Positions 22,473 through 33,300 of a stretch of DNA of 64,000 bases are shown here, piece by piece. Both the position numbers and the translations under genes were made by a program. The stretch is from Rhabdophis nuchalis (taxonomy: Eukaryota > Chordata > Lepidosauria > Squamata > Natricidae). The notes beneath the pieces were generated by a model. The model was not told where the DNA came from, did not search any database, and saw only the letters and a list, made by a program, of their open reading frames with translations. The stretch spans positions 220,349,962 through 220,413,961 of the forward strand of contig CM077644.1 in the NCBI GenBank assembly GCA_039707465.1. Reading direction: 5' to 3'. Each line of letters opens with the position of its first letter. Within the stretch, counting starts at the first letter, position 1.

Positions 22473-25400
22473 CATCAATTCGGTCTTGGGGAGGGGCAGG
22501 GGCGGTGGGAGACGGGATGGACATCGGTTGGAGGACCGTGGCCGCTGGTTACAGGTGGTCACGTGCTCCGACCCCCCATGCTCCCATCGCAGACTAGGTG
22601 GGCAAGAACCACAGACTCGGGGCCCTAGGCTGATGCTATGCAACGCCAGGTCCGTGGTACAAAAAGCCCCCCTCATCCAAGACCTTGTGTCAGAGGGGGA
22701 CCCGGACCTGGTAGGTATTACGGAAACCTGGTTGGGCCACGAGGGAGGACATCCCCTCGTAGAAATGTGCCCACCAGGATACCGAGCCTTTCATCAGCCG
22801 AGGGCCCTAGGGAGGGGTGGGGGGTGGCGATTATGGTTAGGGAAGGTCTTGAGCCAAAGGAGACCACGATCCCTCAGACGACCGGGTGCGAGTCCCTCCT
22901 TGTGAAGTGGGGCCTAGGGAGGCAGTTGGGCGTGTTAGTTGTATACCTGGCTCCTCGCTATACAACTACAGCCCTGCCCGAGCTCCTAGAGGTGATAGCC
23001 GAGGCGGCGGTTGAGACCCCCAGACTGTTAGTCATGGGGGACTTTAACCTGCCGTCAGCAGGCGAAACCTCTGGGTTAGCTCGGGAGTTCATGGCTTCCA
23101 TGACAGCCATGGACCTGACCCAAGTAGTTGTAGGCCCTACCCACGAGGGCGGACGCACCCTGGATCTAATCTTCGTCTCGGGACAGTGGAGTCGTGATCT
23201 GGGAATAGGGGATCTAGTCATCACACCCCTGTCATGGACAGATCACGCTCTCCTTCGGCTCGACTTTCCGATTGCCGCACCTCACTGCGGGGAGGCGGAA
23301 CCGGACATTCCTATATGGTTCCGCCCCAGGCTCCTGATGGACCCGATAAGGTTCCAAAGGGAGCTTGGGCCAATTCCTGTGGACTTGCCCCGCGACTCGA
23401 CTGAGGACCTAGTGGCCGCATGGTTAAGTGCGGCCACGGGGGCCTTGGACCGAGTCGCGCCCTTGCGGCCTCTCTTGCGGCGACGAACCACCTGGGCTCC
23501 TTGGTTTACCGAGGGGCTTAGGGAGATGAAGCGCCACAAGAGACGCCTAGAGAGCAGATGGAGATCCTCTTGCTCCGAAGCCGACCGAACACTAGTGAGA
23601 GACCATATTAGGACTTACTTAGTGGCGATAAGAGTGGCCAAACGTGAGTATTGTGCCACTCTTATTGCATCCGCAGATAACCGCCCTGCCGCCCTGTTTG
23701 GGGTGACCCGCTCCCTCCTTCAACAGAGGCCGCGGGAAGCCCCGTTACAGGGTCGAGCAGAGGAATTTGGGACTTATCTGCAGGAGAAAATCACTCGGAT
23801 TCGGAGCGAGCTACCCTCCATCGACAGTGGTCCAGTCGAGAGGGCCGAGGCTGCTCTTGTGATACCATCTTGGGAGGAGTTTGATTTTGTTACCACCGAG
23901 GATATGGACAAGTTGTCAAAGAGACTTAGGGCTACCACATGTTTATTGGACCCGTGTCCCTCCTGGCTTGTACTGGCATCCTGGGAGACGACACGAGGCT
24001 GGCTCCAGGGCATTGTCAATGCATCTTTGAGTGAGGGGTCCTTGCCTGCCGTCTTGAAAGAGGCGGTAGTAAGGCCCCTCCTCAAGAAGCCGTCCCTGGA
24101 TCCAGCATTATTAGAGAACTATCGTCCTGTCTCCAACCTCCACTTTCTAGTGAAGGTTGTTGAGAGTGTGGTGGCTCAACAGTTTCCGCGACACTTGGAG
24201 GAAGTTGATTATCTAGACCCGCGCCAGTCCGGCTTCCGACCCGGGCACAGCACCGAGACGGCATTGGTCGCGTTGGTTGATGATCTCTGGAGGGCGCGGG
24301 ATAGAGGATATTCCTCTATCCTAGTCCTATTAGACCTCTCAGCGGCTTTTGATACCATCGACCATGGTATCCTATTGCGCCGACTGGGGGGGTTGGGGCT
24401 GGGGGGCACCGTTTTGCGGTGGTTCTCATCCTACCTCTCTGGTCGGTCGCAATATGTGTTGGCAGGGGGGCAGAGGTCGGACTCGAGACCCCTCATATGT
24501 GGGGTTCCTCAGGGGTCGGTCCTCTCGCCCCTACTGTTCAACACATATATGAAGCCGCTGGGTGAGATCATCCGTGGTTTTGGGATGGGATATCATCTGT
24601 ACGCTGATGATACTCAGTTGTACATATCCACCCCAGACCACCCCAACGATGCCGTCGAGGTTATGTCCCGGTGCTTGGAAGCCGTACGGACCTGGATGGG
24701 TGGTAACAAACTCAAGCTCAACCCGTCCAAGACTGAGTGGCTGTGGCTTCCGGCACCCCAGTTCAGCCAGATTACTCCAACTCTGGCCATTGGGGGCGAA
24801 ACACCGGCCCCCGTGGAGAGGGCGCGCAATTTGGGTGTCCTCCTGGATTCCCGGCTGTCTATGGAAGATCATGTGGCAGCCGTGGCCAGGGGGGCGTTTC
24901 ATCAGGTACGCCTGATGCGCCAATTGCGCCCCTTACTGGACCGGGGTGCCTTACGCACAGTCACTCAAGCACTCGTCACCTCTCGACTCGACTACTGTAA
25001 TGCTCTCTACATGGGGCTCCCCTTGAGGTGCACCCGAAAGCTGCAGCTAGTCCAGAACGCAGCCGCGCGGGTGATTACGGGAGCCCCCAGATGCTCCCAC
25101 ATAACACCGATCCTGCGCGAGCTGCACTGGCTTCCTGTGGTCTTTCGGGTGCGCTTCAAGGTCTTGACGACCATCTTTAAAGCGCTCCATGGCTCGGGGC
25201 CTAGTTATATGCGAGACCGCCTCCTGCCCCATACATCCCTCAGACCGATACGCTCCCACAGAGAGGGCCTCCTCAGGGTGCCGTCGGCTGGACAATGCCG
25301 ACTGGCGACACCCAGGGGAAGAGCCTTCTCTGTGGCGGGCCCTGCCCTTTGGAACGACCTACCCCCTGAACTCCGCACCATCTCCGACCTCCGCCTCTTC

Positions 25401-25652
25401 CGCAAGTGTCTGAAGACACACCTATTCCATCTAGCCGGCCTAGCGTAACCTCCATACTGATTATTAGATAGTTTTAAATTTGGGATTTTAATTCGGTTTT
25501 TAGCGCAGGGTTTATTTATTAGAATAAGTATTTTAAATTTTGATATATTTTATATATTTTGTATCTATTTTAACATCCCTGTGCGCCGCCCTGGGTCCAT
25601 TTGGAGAAGGGCGGGGTATAAATTTAATAAATAAATAAATAAATAAATAAAT
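22473..25652 (+). mobile_element. Nearly full-length L2-clade LINE
   Basis: About 3.2 kb. It has a G-rich 5' UTR of about 160 bp (from CAATTCGGTCTTGGGGAGG), a single endonuclease-RT reading frame (22633-25448) and a 3' UTR with the hairpin CCGCCCT/AGGGCGG, then an AAAT-repeat tail ending near 25652. The 5' start matches the minus-strand copy at 43680. No ORF1 is visible upstream of the endonuclease. Confidence 0.93.
22633..25448 (+). pseudogene. L2 ORF2: endonuclease-reverse transcriptase, one frameshift
   Basis: This protein would nick target DNA and reverse-transcribe the LINE RNA. The start is the ATG at 22633 (MLCNARSVV), in frame with GITETWLG of the APE-like endonuclease. The frame then breaks in the G-run at 22819-22824 (six G; the minus-strand copy has seven) and continues in the frame ending at 25448. 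Downstream, the endonuclease shows VMGDFNLP, LDLIFVSG and WTDHALL. RT motifs include ENYRPVSNL, QSGFRPGHSTETAL, DLSAAFDTIDHG (about residue 570 of the long frame) and YHLYADDTQLYIS (YADD near residue 655). The C-terminal region has LRELHWLPVVFRVRF and LWNDLPPELRTI. Apart from the homopolymer slip it is open throughout. L2-clade assignment is from YADDTQLY and the C-terminal pattern. Confidence 0.93.
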
Positions 25653-25767
25653 AAAATAAAAGTACTATTCCCTTCAAGTTGACTTTGATTTCTGATAACT
25701 TTATGGAAACATTGGAAGTGGTTTGACATTCCCTTTTCCCAGGATGTTATTTCTACTTAGTGTAGCC

Positions 25768-25991
25768 CAGAGGTATTCAACCTTTTAAAACCTACTGCCC
25801 ACTTTTGTATCTCTGTTAATAGTAAAATTTTCTGACCACCCACCCGTTCCACAGTAATGGTGATTTATAAAGTAGAGAAGTCAATTAAATTAAAAAAAGG
25901 AAAGTGCCTCAGTATCAGACAAAACCCCTACCGCCCACCATGAAAGCTGAACGCCCACTAGTGGGCATAGGGACCAGGTTGACTACCACTG
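25768..25991. mobile_element. hAT MITE, family B, perfect 8-bp TSD
   Basis: 224 bp. Ends CAGAGGTATTCAACCTTTT and AGGTTGACTACCACTG are inverted. GTGTAGCC flanks both sides (25760-25767 and 25992-25999). The interior is almost the same as the copy at 28393-28617 (CCACAGTAATGGTGATTTAT, CAGACAAAACCCCTACCGCC). Confidence 0.92.
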
Positions 25992-25999
25992 GTGTAGCC

Positions 26000-26744
26000 C
26001 AATGTTTCTTGATCCTAGCAACTATAAGAAGTGTGGATTTCAACTTCCAGAATACGCCTTCAAGCTGTCAAGGTTGAAAAACACATCTCTAAGCCTATGG
26101 CTCTGTTATTACTTGAAGAGTTATATTTAGGCAGTAAACAGCATGGAAATCTGCAGGCAGGTGACAAAAACTGCATTGCAGTGTTAAACAACAAACTCTC
26201 TTTTGTAGACAGATGATTTCACAATGCAGATTCAAAGGGGATGTTGTTTTTATCATTATGTCCTTCTTGACCCCTTCTCCCTGTGCTACTACTAGTCCAA
26301 CTCCACCCAGCTTTCTGCTCAGAGAAGTTGAGAAGGTGCTGCCACCTATGTAGATGGCTGTCCTTCTCACTTCTGCAGTTTGAACTGGTTGTGAACAATC
26401 TCTTTTCTGTGGGATGTTACCGAGATCCTCCTTAACTTAGGCTTAACAATGTGAAGGCTTAAACCCATTGTTCTTTGAAACATGAATATGGAATAGATAA
26501 TCATAACCCTAGAAAGATTCAAGCCTACATAAGCATGCCACTTATTGCTTTGATGTGTAATTTCCAATTTGCAAATTGCTGGGTTATAAAAATGCCAGGT
26601 GTGGCCAAAAACTGTCTCCTGTTGTTTCCGTTAAAGTAAAAAAAAAAAGTTTTTAAAATTGTGTAGCCCTCTGGCCAAAAAAAGAAAGGACGGAAGAAAA
26701 AAGAATTATTCATCCTTGTTATAATCAGAAAGAATCTGGTAGCA
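26000..26744. other. No assignable feature
   Basis: Unassigned; an A-run lies at about 26639-26648. Confidence 0.4.
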
Positions 26745-26845
26745 CCTTTTCTGAATAATAAGTGTTATTAAAAAATAAGATTTTGTGAGCTGCAGATCAC
26801 TTTATCAGATGCTGGTACAGAGGCTGGTAGCCCATCCCTCCTCCC
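26745..26845. repeat. Fragment of a dispersed repeat, family unknown
   Basis: The phrases AATCTGGTAGCACCTTTTCT and GTGAGCTGCAGATCACTTTA resemble a repeat common in reptile genomes. I recall the phrase but cannot place it in a family. Confidence 0.3.
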
Positions 26846-28275
26846 TCCCTCCCTCTGACATGAAGCTTGCCCAGGACATTGGTACTTAGAATGTGGTAGC
26901 TTTTGCGTAAGATGACTTTCCGTGGGTTAAAAATAAAAGCCTTGATTTGGATAACTTTTCCACTTCAAATATGGTTGTGTGGCCCTCTACATTTTATGCA
27001 ATGATAATTTGTTACTAGATTTAAGGGCACATGAATTGTGCAGCTCCTAAAATAAGCATATCCCATGATTGCAGTGATCATACCAAATTCAGTGGAAGTT
27101 ATGGGTGGTCTTGGGAACATGGTGTTTCTCAGCCTATTTTGGTTCTGTGAGACCAAATGGTTACAGGAATGAAAACAAATCTGTCTAGTAAAAAAAAAGT
27201 TTCCTTTTAAAATAAGCATCATACCTTGGAGGGATTTTCAAACTGATCTCAATGAATGTTCTAGTCTTCCTACTTTCATTGATGTTGGGGAAAAAAATGT
27301 CCCTCAAGGCTTTAGGTTTTTAGTCTGTGCCAACCATAATGCTCAGGTTTTGACATAAGAAGAATATGCAGGAAACCCTTGGATTTGAGGAATGTATGTG
27401 ATAGGTTCTTGTTTACTTCTACTGCTGACTCAGCCCAGGTGCTATGGGATTTTGCCTCACAGGTGTGGCATTTATATAACTAGAAACCTTTTTCAGTTTT
27501 CAAGCCTGCATTTATACAACACACATAGAAACATATATTTTATAGAAGACATATAGACTATACAGAGACTTTTAAGCTCCCCAACCTCTCCTCCCCACCA
27601 AATCCCCAGTTTGTTCAAAAGAAATATGGATTCACTTGCAAGGTAAAGCAGCTTGACAACCTGACTCCTAATTCAACAAACATGGAAATGCCTTTCTCGT
27701 GACTCCTTGCATTATATTTTTCGGGTGCAGCTCACTCTTTCCCCCGAGTGTGTCTGGGCACGCTTACAGCATTTCCCTCTTATTGAACATTACATGATAC
27801 CATTGCTCTAAGGCTGGTGACTCATAGCTTCCTAAGGGGCTTCAGTTATATTTAATTATTCACCTTTGGATTGTGGAAAGATTCCATGCAGCTGTTGGTA
27901 TTGTTCTGGCTTTCTTTCGTTAAGCCACACCTACTCAGTGTCAAGAAACTGATAAATGAGAAATGTCTCTCAACTGACCGACTAGGCCCTGGTTTTGCAC
28001 GTGACTCACTAACTTGCAAATGAACTTTGGTTTCTAAGGAGAGGGAAATCTAGTTGAACTTTCATCTAAAGAGCCACCCCTTCAAACATGCCATACAGTT
28101 GTTCTTTTATTCATATATCTTGTTTAATTGGTCCCCTAATTTTCTGCCTTTTTCATAAAGAAAACAGTGGGTGCATCTGGTTCCTGCTCCCCCAATACTG
28201 GAAGTAGAAAGAAGAGTTGAAATGTAAATGATGTTAAACTGCAGAAACTGGACCACATTCATTTTGTGACTACAT
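26846..28275. other. No assignable feature
   Basis: Unassigned; starts with a short CCCT run near 26840-26855. No ORF with a recognisable domain. Confidence 0.4.
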
Positions 28276-28783
28276 CAGAGGTGGTATTCAGCAGGTTCCT
28301 ACCAGTTCTGGAGAACCGGTAGCGGACATTTTGAGAAGTTCCAAGAACCAGCAAATAGCATCTCTGGCTGGGAAGGAATGGAGATTCTACAGCAGGGGTA
28401 GTCAACCTTTTTACCCTACCGCCCACTTTTGTATCTCTGTTTGTAGTAAAATTTTCTAACCGCCCATCGGTTCCACAGTAATGGTGATTTATAAAGTAGG
28501 GAAGTCAATTAAATTAAAAAAAGGAAAGTGCTTCAGTATCAGACAAAACCCCTACCGCCCACCATGAAAGCTGAAACGCCCGCTAGAGGGCAGGAGGGAC
28601 CAGGTTGACTACCACTGTTCTACAGTATCATTCCCCTGTGGTGGGGTGGAAATGGAGATTTTTCACTATCCTTCCCCCAGGAGTGGGGAGGGAATGGGGA
28701 TTTTGCAGTCTCCTTCCCCTGCCACACCCATCAAGACACACACCCATAGCACTGGTAGTAAAAAAAATTGAATCCCACCACTG
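28276..28783. mobile_element. hAT MITE, family A, carrying an inserted family B MITE
   Basis: Left end CAGAGGTGGTATTCAGCAGG and right end TTGAATCCCACCACTG match the other family A copies. The flanks GACTACAT and CTGTACAT match at 5 of 8. Internal phrases GTTCTGGAGAACCGGTAG and CACTGGTAGTAAAAAAAATT are retained around the insertion at 28393-28617. Confidence 0.85.
28393..28617. mobile_element. hAT MITE, family B, inside family A MITE, perfect TSD
   Basis: 225 bp with ends CAGGGGTAGTCAACCTTTTT and GGTTGACTACCACTG. The 8-bp TTCTACAG occurs at 28385-28392 and 28618-28625, so excision restores the outer MITE. Very similar to 25768-25991. Confidence 0.93.
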
Positions 28784-28826
28784 CTGTACATGATGTTAAT
28801 GTGCCATTAATCTCCTGCCTCTGTAG

Positions 28827-28990
28827 GGTCCTTGATGCTCTCTGAGCTTGGTTGTTTTCTTGCAGACATTCCATTATCAAACTAGATAACATCATTTCAT
28901 GCATATCTGAATTTTAAAAAGTTCAGAGAGCATCAAGAGCTCCACAGTTCAACCCGAGCTACAAATATTCTCTTCTATATCTTGCCTCTG
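28827..28990. repeat. Inverted-repeat fragment with GATAACATC core
   Basis: CTTGATGCTCTCTGAGCTT (about 28830) and GTTCAGAGAGCATCAAGAG (about 28921) form a hairpin. The core AAACTAGATAACATCATTTC resembles GACTAGGTAACATCTTCAG in the hairpin at 40323-40480, suggesting one family. Unclassified. Confidence 0.5.
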
Positions 28991-29149
28991 TTAATCCTGG
29001 TGATGGTGTGTTGTGTTACTCACTGTCCAATATACACATCCATTATTCATCCTTGGTATTATCTCCACTTGACCAATCTAAATTGTATAGTGTTGTACAT
29101 TTATATTTATATGGCACTGGCTAGAGCCTAGAGAGCCCTTTCCATCTGT

Positions 29150-29392
29150 AATAGCAATAGCACTTAGACTTATATACCGCTTCATAGTGTTTTTACAGCC
29201 CTCTCTAAGCAGTCTACAGAGTCAGCATATTGCCCCCAACAATCTGGGTCCTCAGTTTACCCATCTCAGAGGGATGGAAGGCTGAGTCAATCTTGGGCCT
29301 GGTGAGATTCGAATTGCCGAATTGTAGCCAGCACTCAACTGGAGTAGCCTGCAGTACTGTACTCTAACCACTTCACCACCTTGGCTTGGTAA
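29150..29392 (-). mobile_element. tRNA-derived SINE, second type
   Basis: On the minus strand it opens with GCCAAGGTGGTGAAGTGGTT and runs through TTGACTCAGCCTTCCATCCC and TTGTTGGGGGCAATATGCTG to TATATAAGTCTAAGTGCTAT. The same order occurs at 38843, 43688 and 46453. The tail is a CTATTG-type repeat. I take it to be a squamate tRNA-derived SINE; the published family name is not certain. Confidence 0.75.
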
Positions 29393-29519
29393 TAATGCAA
29401 CGTTAAATGGCATCCCTCCTTTTTAATGTTTAATTGTCGTTATTCTATCATTTTAAAATATTTAACGCAAATGTAATATTTAATTTTAGTGCTAATTTTT
29501 CTATATTGTTTTACTTACT

Positions 29520-29730
29520 GGACATCCCAAAGGAGCTTTTTCAAAAGGCCACTGGCCAAAGAAAGTCCAGTTGCCTTTTGAAAACGCTACCTTTGGGACA
29601 ACCATGACTTGGATGACTGAGAATCTCCACAGACATATTTTATTGGTTGTGTTATATTCTACACAACTCCAAGCATCTCTTTGAGGGAGATGGGCGGTTT
29701 AGCGATAAGAAGGATAAATAAATATTTAAT
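29520..29730. repeat. Unclassified repeat with CAGTTGCCTTTTGAAAA and inverted arms
   Basis: Near 29528-29556, CCCAAAGGAGC...CAAAAGGCCACTGG is inverted relative to CCAGTTGCCTTTTGAAAACG near 29568. It is followed by GGGACAACCATGACTTGGAT and GACTGAGAATCTCCACAGAC. The block recurs near 31395 and 38640. The part at 29690-29720 (GATGGGCGGTTTAGCGATAA, AATAAATA) looks like a retroelement 3' tail. Confidence 0.5.
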
Positions 29731-30726
29731 TACAATCTGAATGTTTTCTGCCATGTTGCTGTTGGCATGAGTTTGAAGCAGACAGACCAGGCCAAACCAG
29801 TGCTAATGACACCACCGAAAAAAGAAGGGAAAATGGTGGTACTGAATGCAAGATGGCTTCCTGGAGGTGAAGTCTTTCAGCTACATGCTTGATTATAGGG
29901 CAGAAGAGTTATTTATCTGAAATGGGTTTATGGTCTGAGATAACTTCTTAGCAGACAGGAACCCACCTAAACTAAGTGTTATTTTGAAAAGATAAAGTAC
30001 CCTTTGAGAGAACATGCATTTTGCAACAGCGAACATTGCTTGCTTGTAACATTGAGGTTAGACACTCTTTTCCAGTATTCCAGGAAATGAATAGTTTTAT
30101 TAGTTTTATTTATTACGGTTACCTTCTCTTTATGACTCTTAGTAACCTGTATAGAAGAGCTAAATAACCTCCCTATCAGATTTATTAAATCTTGAAGGAG
30201 CAATTTATTAGAGAACACCCTTATAAATTCATAGAACATTGGATACACTAAAAACAAGGCCCTGAGATTTTTTTTTCAGTTGGTAACAAAGGTTGTTAAA
30301 AAATGGGGGAGGGAGGGAGATTCATTTCTCCCCATGAAAACAAATAGTTGGAGAGTGACTGTTGAAGGCAATTCATTTTCTTTACACTTTCTACTGAAGT
30401 TGCCAGTTTTCTTTTCTTCACAAAACAAAACCTTACTCTTATGTCTGGTTTCCTTACACAATCAATACGTGCCTTATATAGTTTGTTCTATATAATGCAT
30501 TTTTGTCTTATAATTTTTTGTCATTAGTTTGCAAAATACAGGGGAAGACAGGAGAGGTAAGGCCTGGTGATGTCAATTGCAGGAGCCAGGACAATGGAAG
30601 CAAAGTTTTGGATATTTTGCCACTTTGGAAGTCCTCCCAGCACATGAGGATACATCTGAAATTGCAGTTGATTTTACTAAACCGATTAGCCTAGTGTTAC
30701 TATTAATTCACTTCCTTAATGAAACC
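29731..30726. other. No assignable feature
   Basis: Unassigned AT-rich sequence. Confidence 0.4.
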
Positions 30727-31382
30727 AGCTATACCAGGAATCTCCAATCTTTGCAACTTTAAGTCTGAAGGACTTCAGCTCCCAGAATTCTCCAGCCAGC
30801 AAAGCTGAGCTATACTATATCTAAGATCTGTTACAGGATCTGTTTTGGTCCTATGGTAGATTCAGAACTTTTAAAGGTTGTTCCTGGGTATGTAGCAGAA
30901 ATGTTCAAGTTGCGCAATGCCCATATTTCGCTTTTTATGTCTCAAAGGTGGGGTTTTTTTGGCTGGAGAATTCTGGGAACTAAAGTCCTTCAGACTTAAA
31001 GTTGCAAAGGTTGGAGACCCCTGAGCTATACTATATCTAAGATCTGTTACAGGATCTGTTTTGGTCCTATGGTAGATTCAGAACTTTTAAAGGTTGTTCC
31101 TGGGTATGTAGCAGAAATGTTCAAGTTGCGCAATGCCCATATTTCGCTTTTTATGTCTCAAAGGTGGGGATTTTTTGGCTGGAGAATTCTGGGAACTAAA
31201 GTCCTTCAGACTTAAAGTTGCAAAGGTTGGAGACCCCTGAGCTATATTATATCTAAGATCTGTTACAGGATCTGTTTTGGTCCTATGGTAGATTCAGAAC
31301 TTTTAAAGGTTGTTCCTGGGTATGTAGCAGAAATGTTCAAGTTGCGCAATGCCCATATTTCGCTTTTTATGTCTCAAAGGTG
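30727..31382. repeat. 216-bp tandem array seeded at a hAT MITE
   Basis: The phrase CTGAGCTATAC starts copies at 30805, 31021 and 31237, a 216-bp period with about 2.7 copies. Each full unit contains ATCTAAGATCTGTTACAGGA, CAAGTTGCGCAATGCCCATA and the right arm of a hAT MITE (GGCTGGAGAATTCTGGGAAC to GGTTGGAGACCCCTG). A left arm of that MITE starts at 30735 (CAGGAATCTCCAATCTTTGC) after AGCTATAC, and AGCTATAC also follows each right arm, so it looks like the 8-bp target duplication copied along with the array. Confidence 0.88.
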
Positions 31383-31394
31383 GTTTTTTTTTGT

Positions 31395-31720
31395 TTTTTG
31401 TTTGAAAAGGCAACTGGACTTATTTGAAAAAAAAGAAAAAGACATTTCACATCTCATCCAGGAACCTTCATCAGTTCATCCCAAAGTGTATGGCTAAATG
31501 TCTATGAATGTTGGACGACTGAGCATTTTCATAGACATTTAGCCATACACTTTGAGATGAACATTGTTCAAATGGTGCGGGAGTATAACCGATGAAGCTT
31601 CTTGGATGGGAAGCAAAATATGTTCTTCTTCCTCAAAAAATCAGTCCAGTTGTCCTTTCAAAAACAAAAAACAAAACAACCCTTTGAGACAACTATGACC
31701 TGGAGAAACTTCACAGACGT
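31395..31720. repeat. Unclassified inverted repeat related to 29520 and 38586
   Basis: AAAGTGTATGGCTAAATGTC (about 31485) pairs with GACATTTAGCCATACACTTT (about 31533). Around it are CAACTGGACTTATTTGAAA, GATGAAGCTTCTTGGATGGG and CAACTATGACCTGGAGAAAC, shared with the copies at 29520 and 38586. It looks like two head-to-head partial copies of one element. Confidence 0.5.
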
Positions 31721-32109
31721 TTTCTCTTTTTATGCTTTGTAGCATCTTGGCTGTCTTTGAGCAACTGTCAGACTCTTTTGTCCAAGGTCTGGTTCTTCTT
31801 CTGGATAGTTTACAGTATGTACCACATGCACACACACATATACGTACAGACACACATAAACACACACACAGTGTATATTTACATATGGCAGCATACATAT
31901 CTACTTTGGTTCATGGCATCAGCTTCAGCCCTGTCAAAGCAGAGCCAAGAAGAGAAACGTTGATTAGGTTAGTATGGTGCAAGAATATTTTAGCAGGTTT
32001 TTTTCCCTTTGGATTCTACCAGTCTGTTTTAGTCATATAGTTCCCACTCACTGAAAGGACATTAGCAGCTTTTACATGTGCTGCATTATGTGGCTTCTGT
32101 TAAGCATTA
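31721..32109. other. No assignable feature; short CA-rich tract
   Basis: 31829-31872 is an interrupted CA-dinucleotide tract. No gene. Confidence 0.4.
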
Positions 32110-33300
32110 GGTGTGTTATGTGACAGACAAATGCAAACCCTTCTTAAATCTAAGATTTACAAGACAACCATCTGCCATGTTGTACTGTATTGACATTGAA
32201 TGCTGGGCAGCAACAACAGGGACCGGAGGCTATCTCCATGCCATGGAAATGAGAATGCTCCTTTGGGTATCGGGCAGTGGCGTAGCGTGGGTTGTCAGCA
32301 CCCGGGGCAAGGCAAGTAATTTGCGCCCCCTAACCCTCCCCCAGATAGTCCCTCGCTCCGTTTTCAAACCACAATAAAAGTGGGAAGAGACGGAAAAGTG
32401 CGCGCATCAGGGGCGGGGGGGAGCGGGAGGGGACGCCCTGCGCAGGGAGGGGGCGCGGCGCTGGAGGGTCCCGGGGGGAAAGGGTGGAGGCGGAGGGGGA
32501 TGAGGAGCGGAAGGGGGTGTCTGGTGGGGGGGCGTTCCTCCTCCCCCCTCCTCCTGCTTGGCCGGGGTGTCAATTTGCAGTGGGAGCTCCTCCTCCGCCT
32601 CCTCCTCCTTAACGGCCCCTCGCTCGCATTCTCGACCCTCCCCGGGTGGGCTGAGCAGGGGACCCCTCCGGCCGCCGGAGTGAGCGACTTCCACCCGGGC
32701 TCTCTTCGCCGCCTCCGCCCAGGCTTCCCCGTTCGGCGCCGCCTGGCCTTTTCCCGCCTCTCCGCGCTCCCTCGACGCCGCAGGAGGGGAAGCTCCGTGG
32801 CGCCTCCGCCTCCCTTCCCGCGAGTGTCAAAACTTTGTCGGGGTGGCGGCGGCGGCGGCGGGACAAGGCTGAGGCGGGAGGCCGACCTGAGGCAGGCGGG
32901 GTGCACGGTGCGAGCGCGCCCCCCCCGATGTTGCGCCCGGTGCGGCCAGCACCCCCTGCACCCCCCACGCTACGCCTCTGGTATCGGGCATCTCCCTTCT
33001 TGAACACATCACAAATGACACCATTCAACAACATTTTGGTGTGGCACCAATTATAGAGAAGATGAGAGAAGACTGACTCTGCTAGTATGGACATGTCCAG
33101 AGAGCAGCACCTTCCACCATGACCAAGACTGCCTACCAACTAGACGTCAATGGCCGGTGACATCACAGGCATCCAAAACGCCATCAACAAAAATATGCAA
33201 GCCATGGGCCTGTGTCCTGGAGATGCAGCTGACAGTGGGAAATGGCGCTCAGTGATCCAAAAAGCAGACCCTGCACATGTGGGAGTATGCTAGGAAGAAG
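32110..33300 (+). mobile_element. RTE-like LINE ORF2 C-terminal fossil, split by a GC-rich element
   Basis: Before the insert, the frame gives ECWAATTGTGGYLHAMEMRML. After it, frames give HITNDTIQQHFGVAPIIEKM and YGHVQRAAPSTMTKTAY (with frameshifts). This is the usual pattern after the RT of RTE-type LINE proteins (AMEMRML...GVAPI.EKMRE...GHV.R). The sequence ends at about 33300 in a GGA/GCAGCATCA repeat. The 706-bp element at 32275 interrupts it and restores the frame order when removed. RTE-clade placement is moderately sure; it differs from the BovB-like fossil at 45640. Confidence 0.65.
32275..32980. mobile_element. GC-rich 706-bp hAT-like element, perfect 8-bp TSD
   Basis: Ends CAGTGGCGTAGCGTGGG and CCCACGCTACGCCTCTG are inverted. 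GTATCGGG flanks both sides (32267-32274 and 32981-32988). The interior is GC- and CpG-rich, unlike anything else in this AT-rich window, so it resembles a CpG island. The overlapping long frames on both strands (for example 32380-33003 and 32364-32906) are low-complexity products of base composition. No transposase motif seen, so it is probably non-autonomous. Confidence 0.9.

Noticed and set aside
32364..33139. Long opposing ORFs (176-207 aa) in a CpG-rich block, a possible promoter and first exon
   Set aside because: The block is bounded by inverted ends and a perfect 8-bp duplication, so it is a mobile element. The predicted proteins are low-complexity Arg/Pro/Gly strings on both strands.
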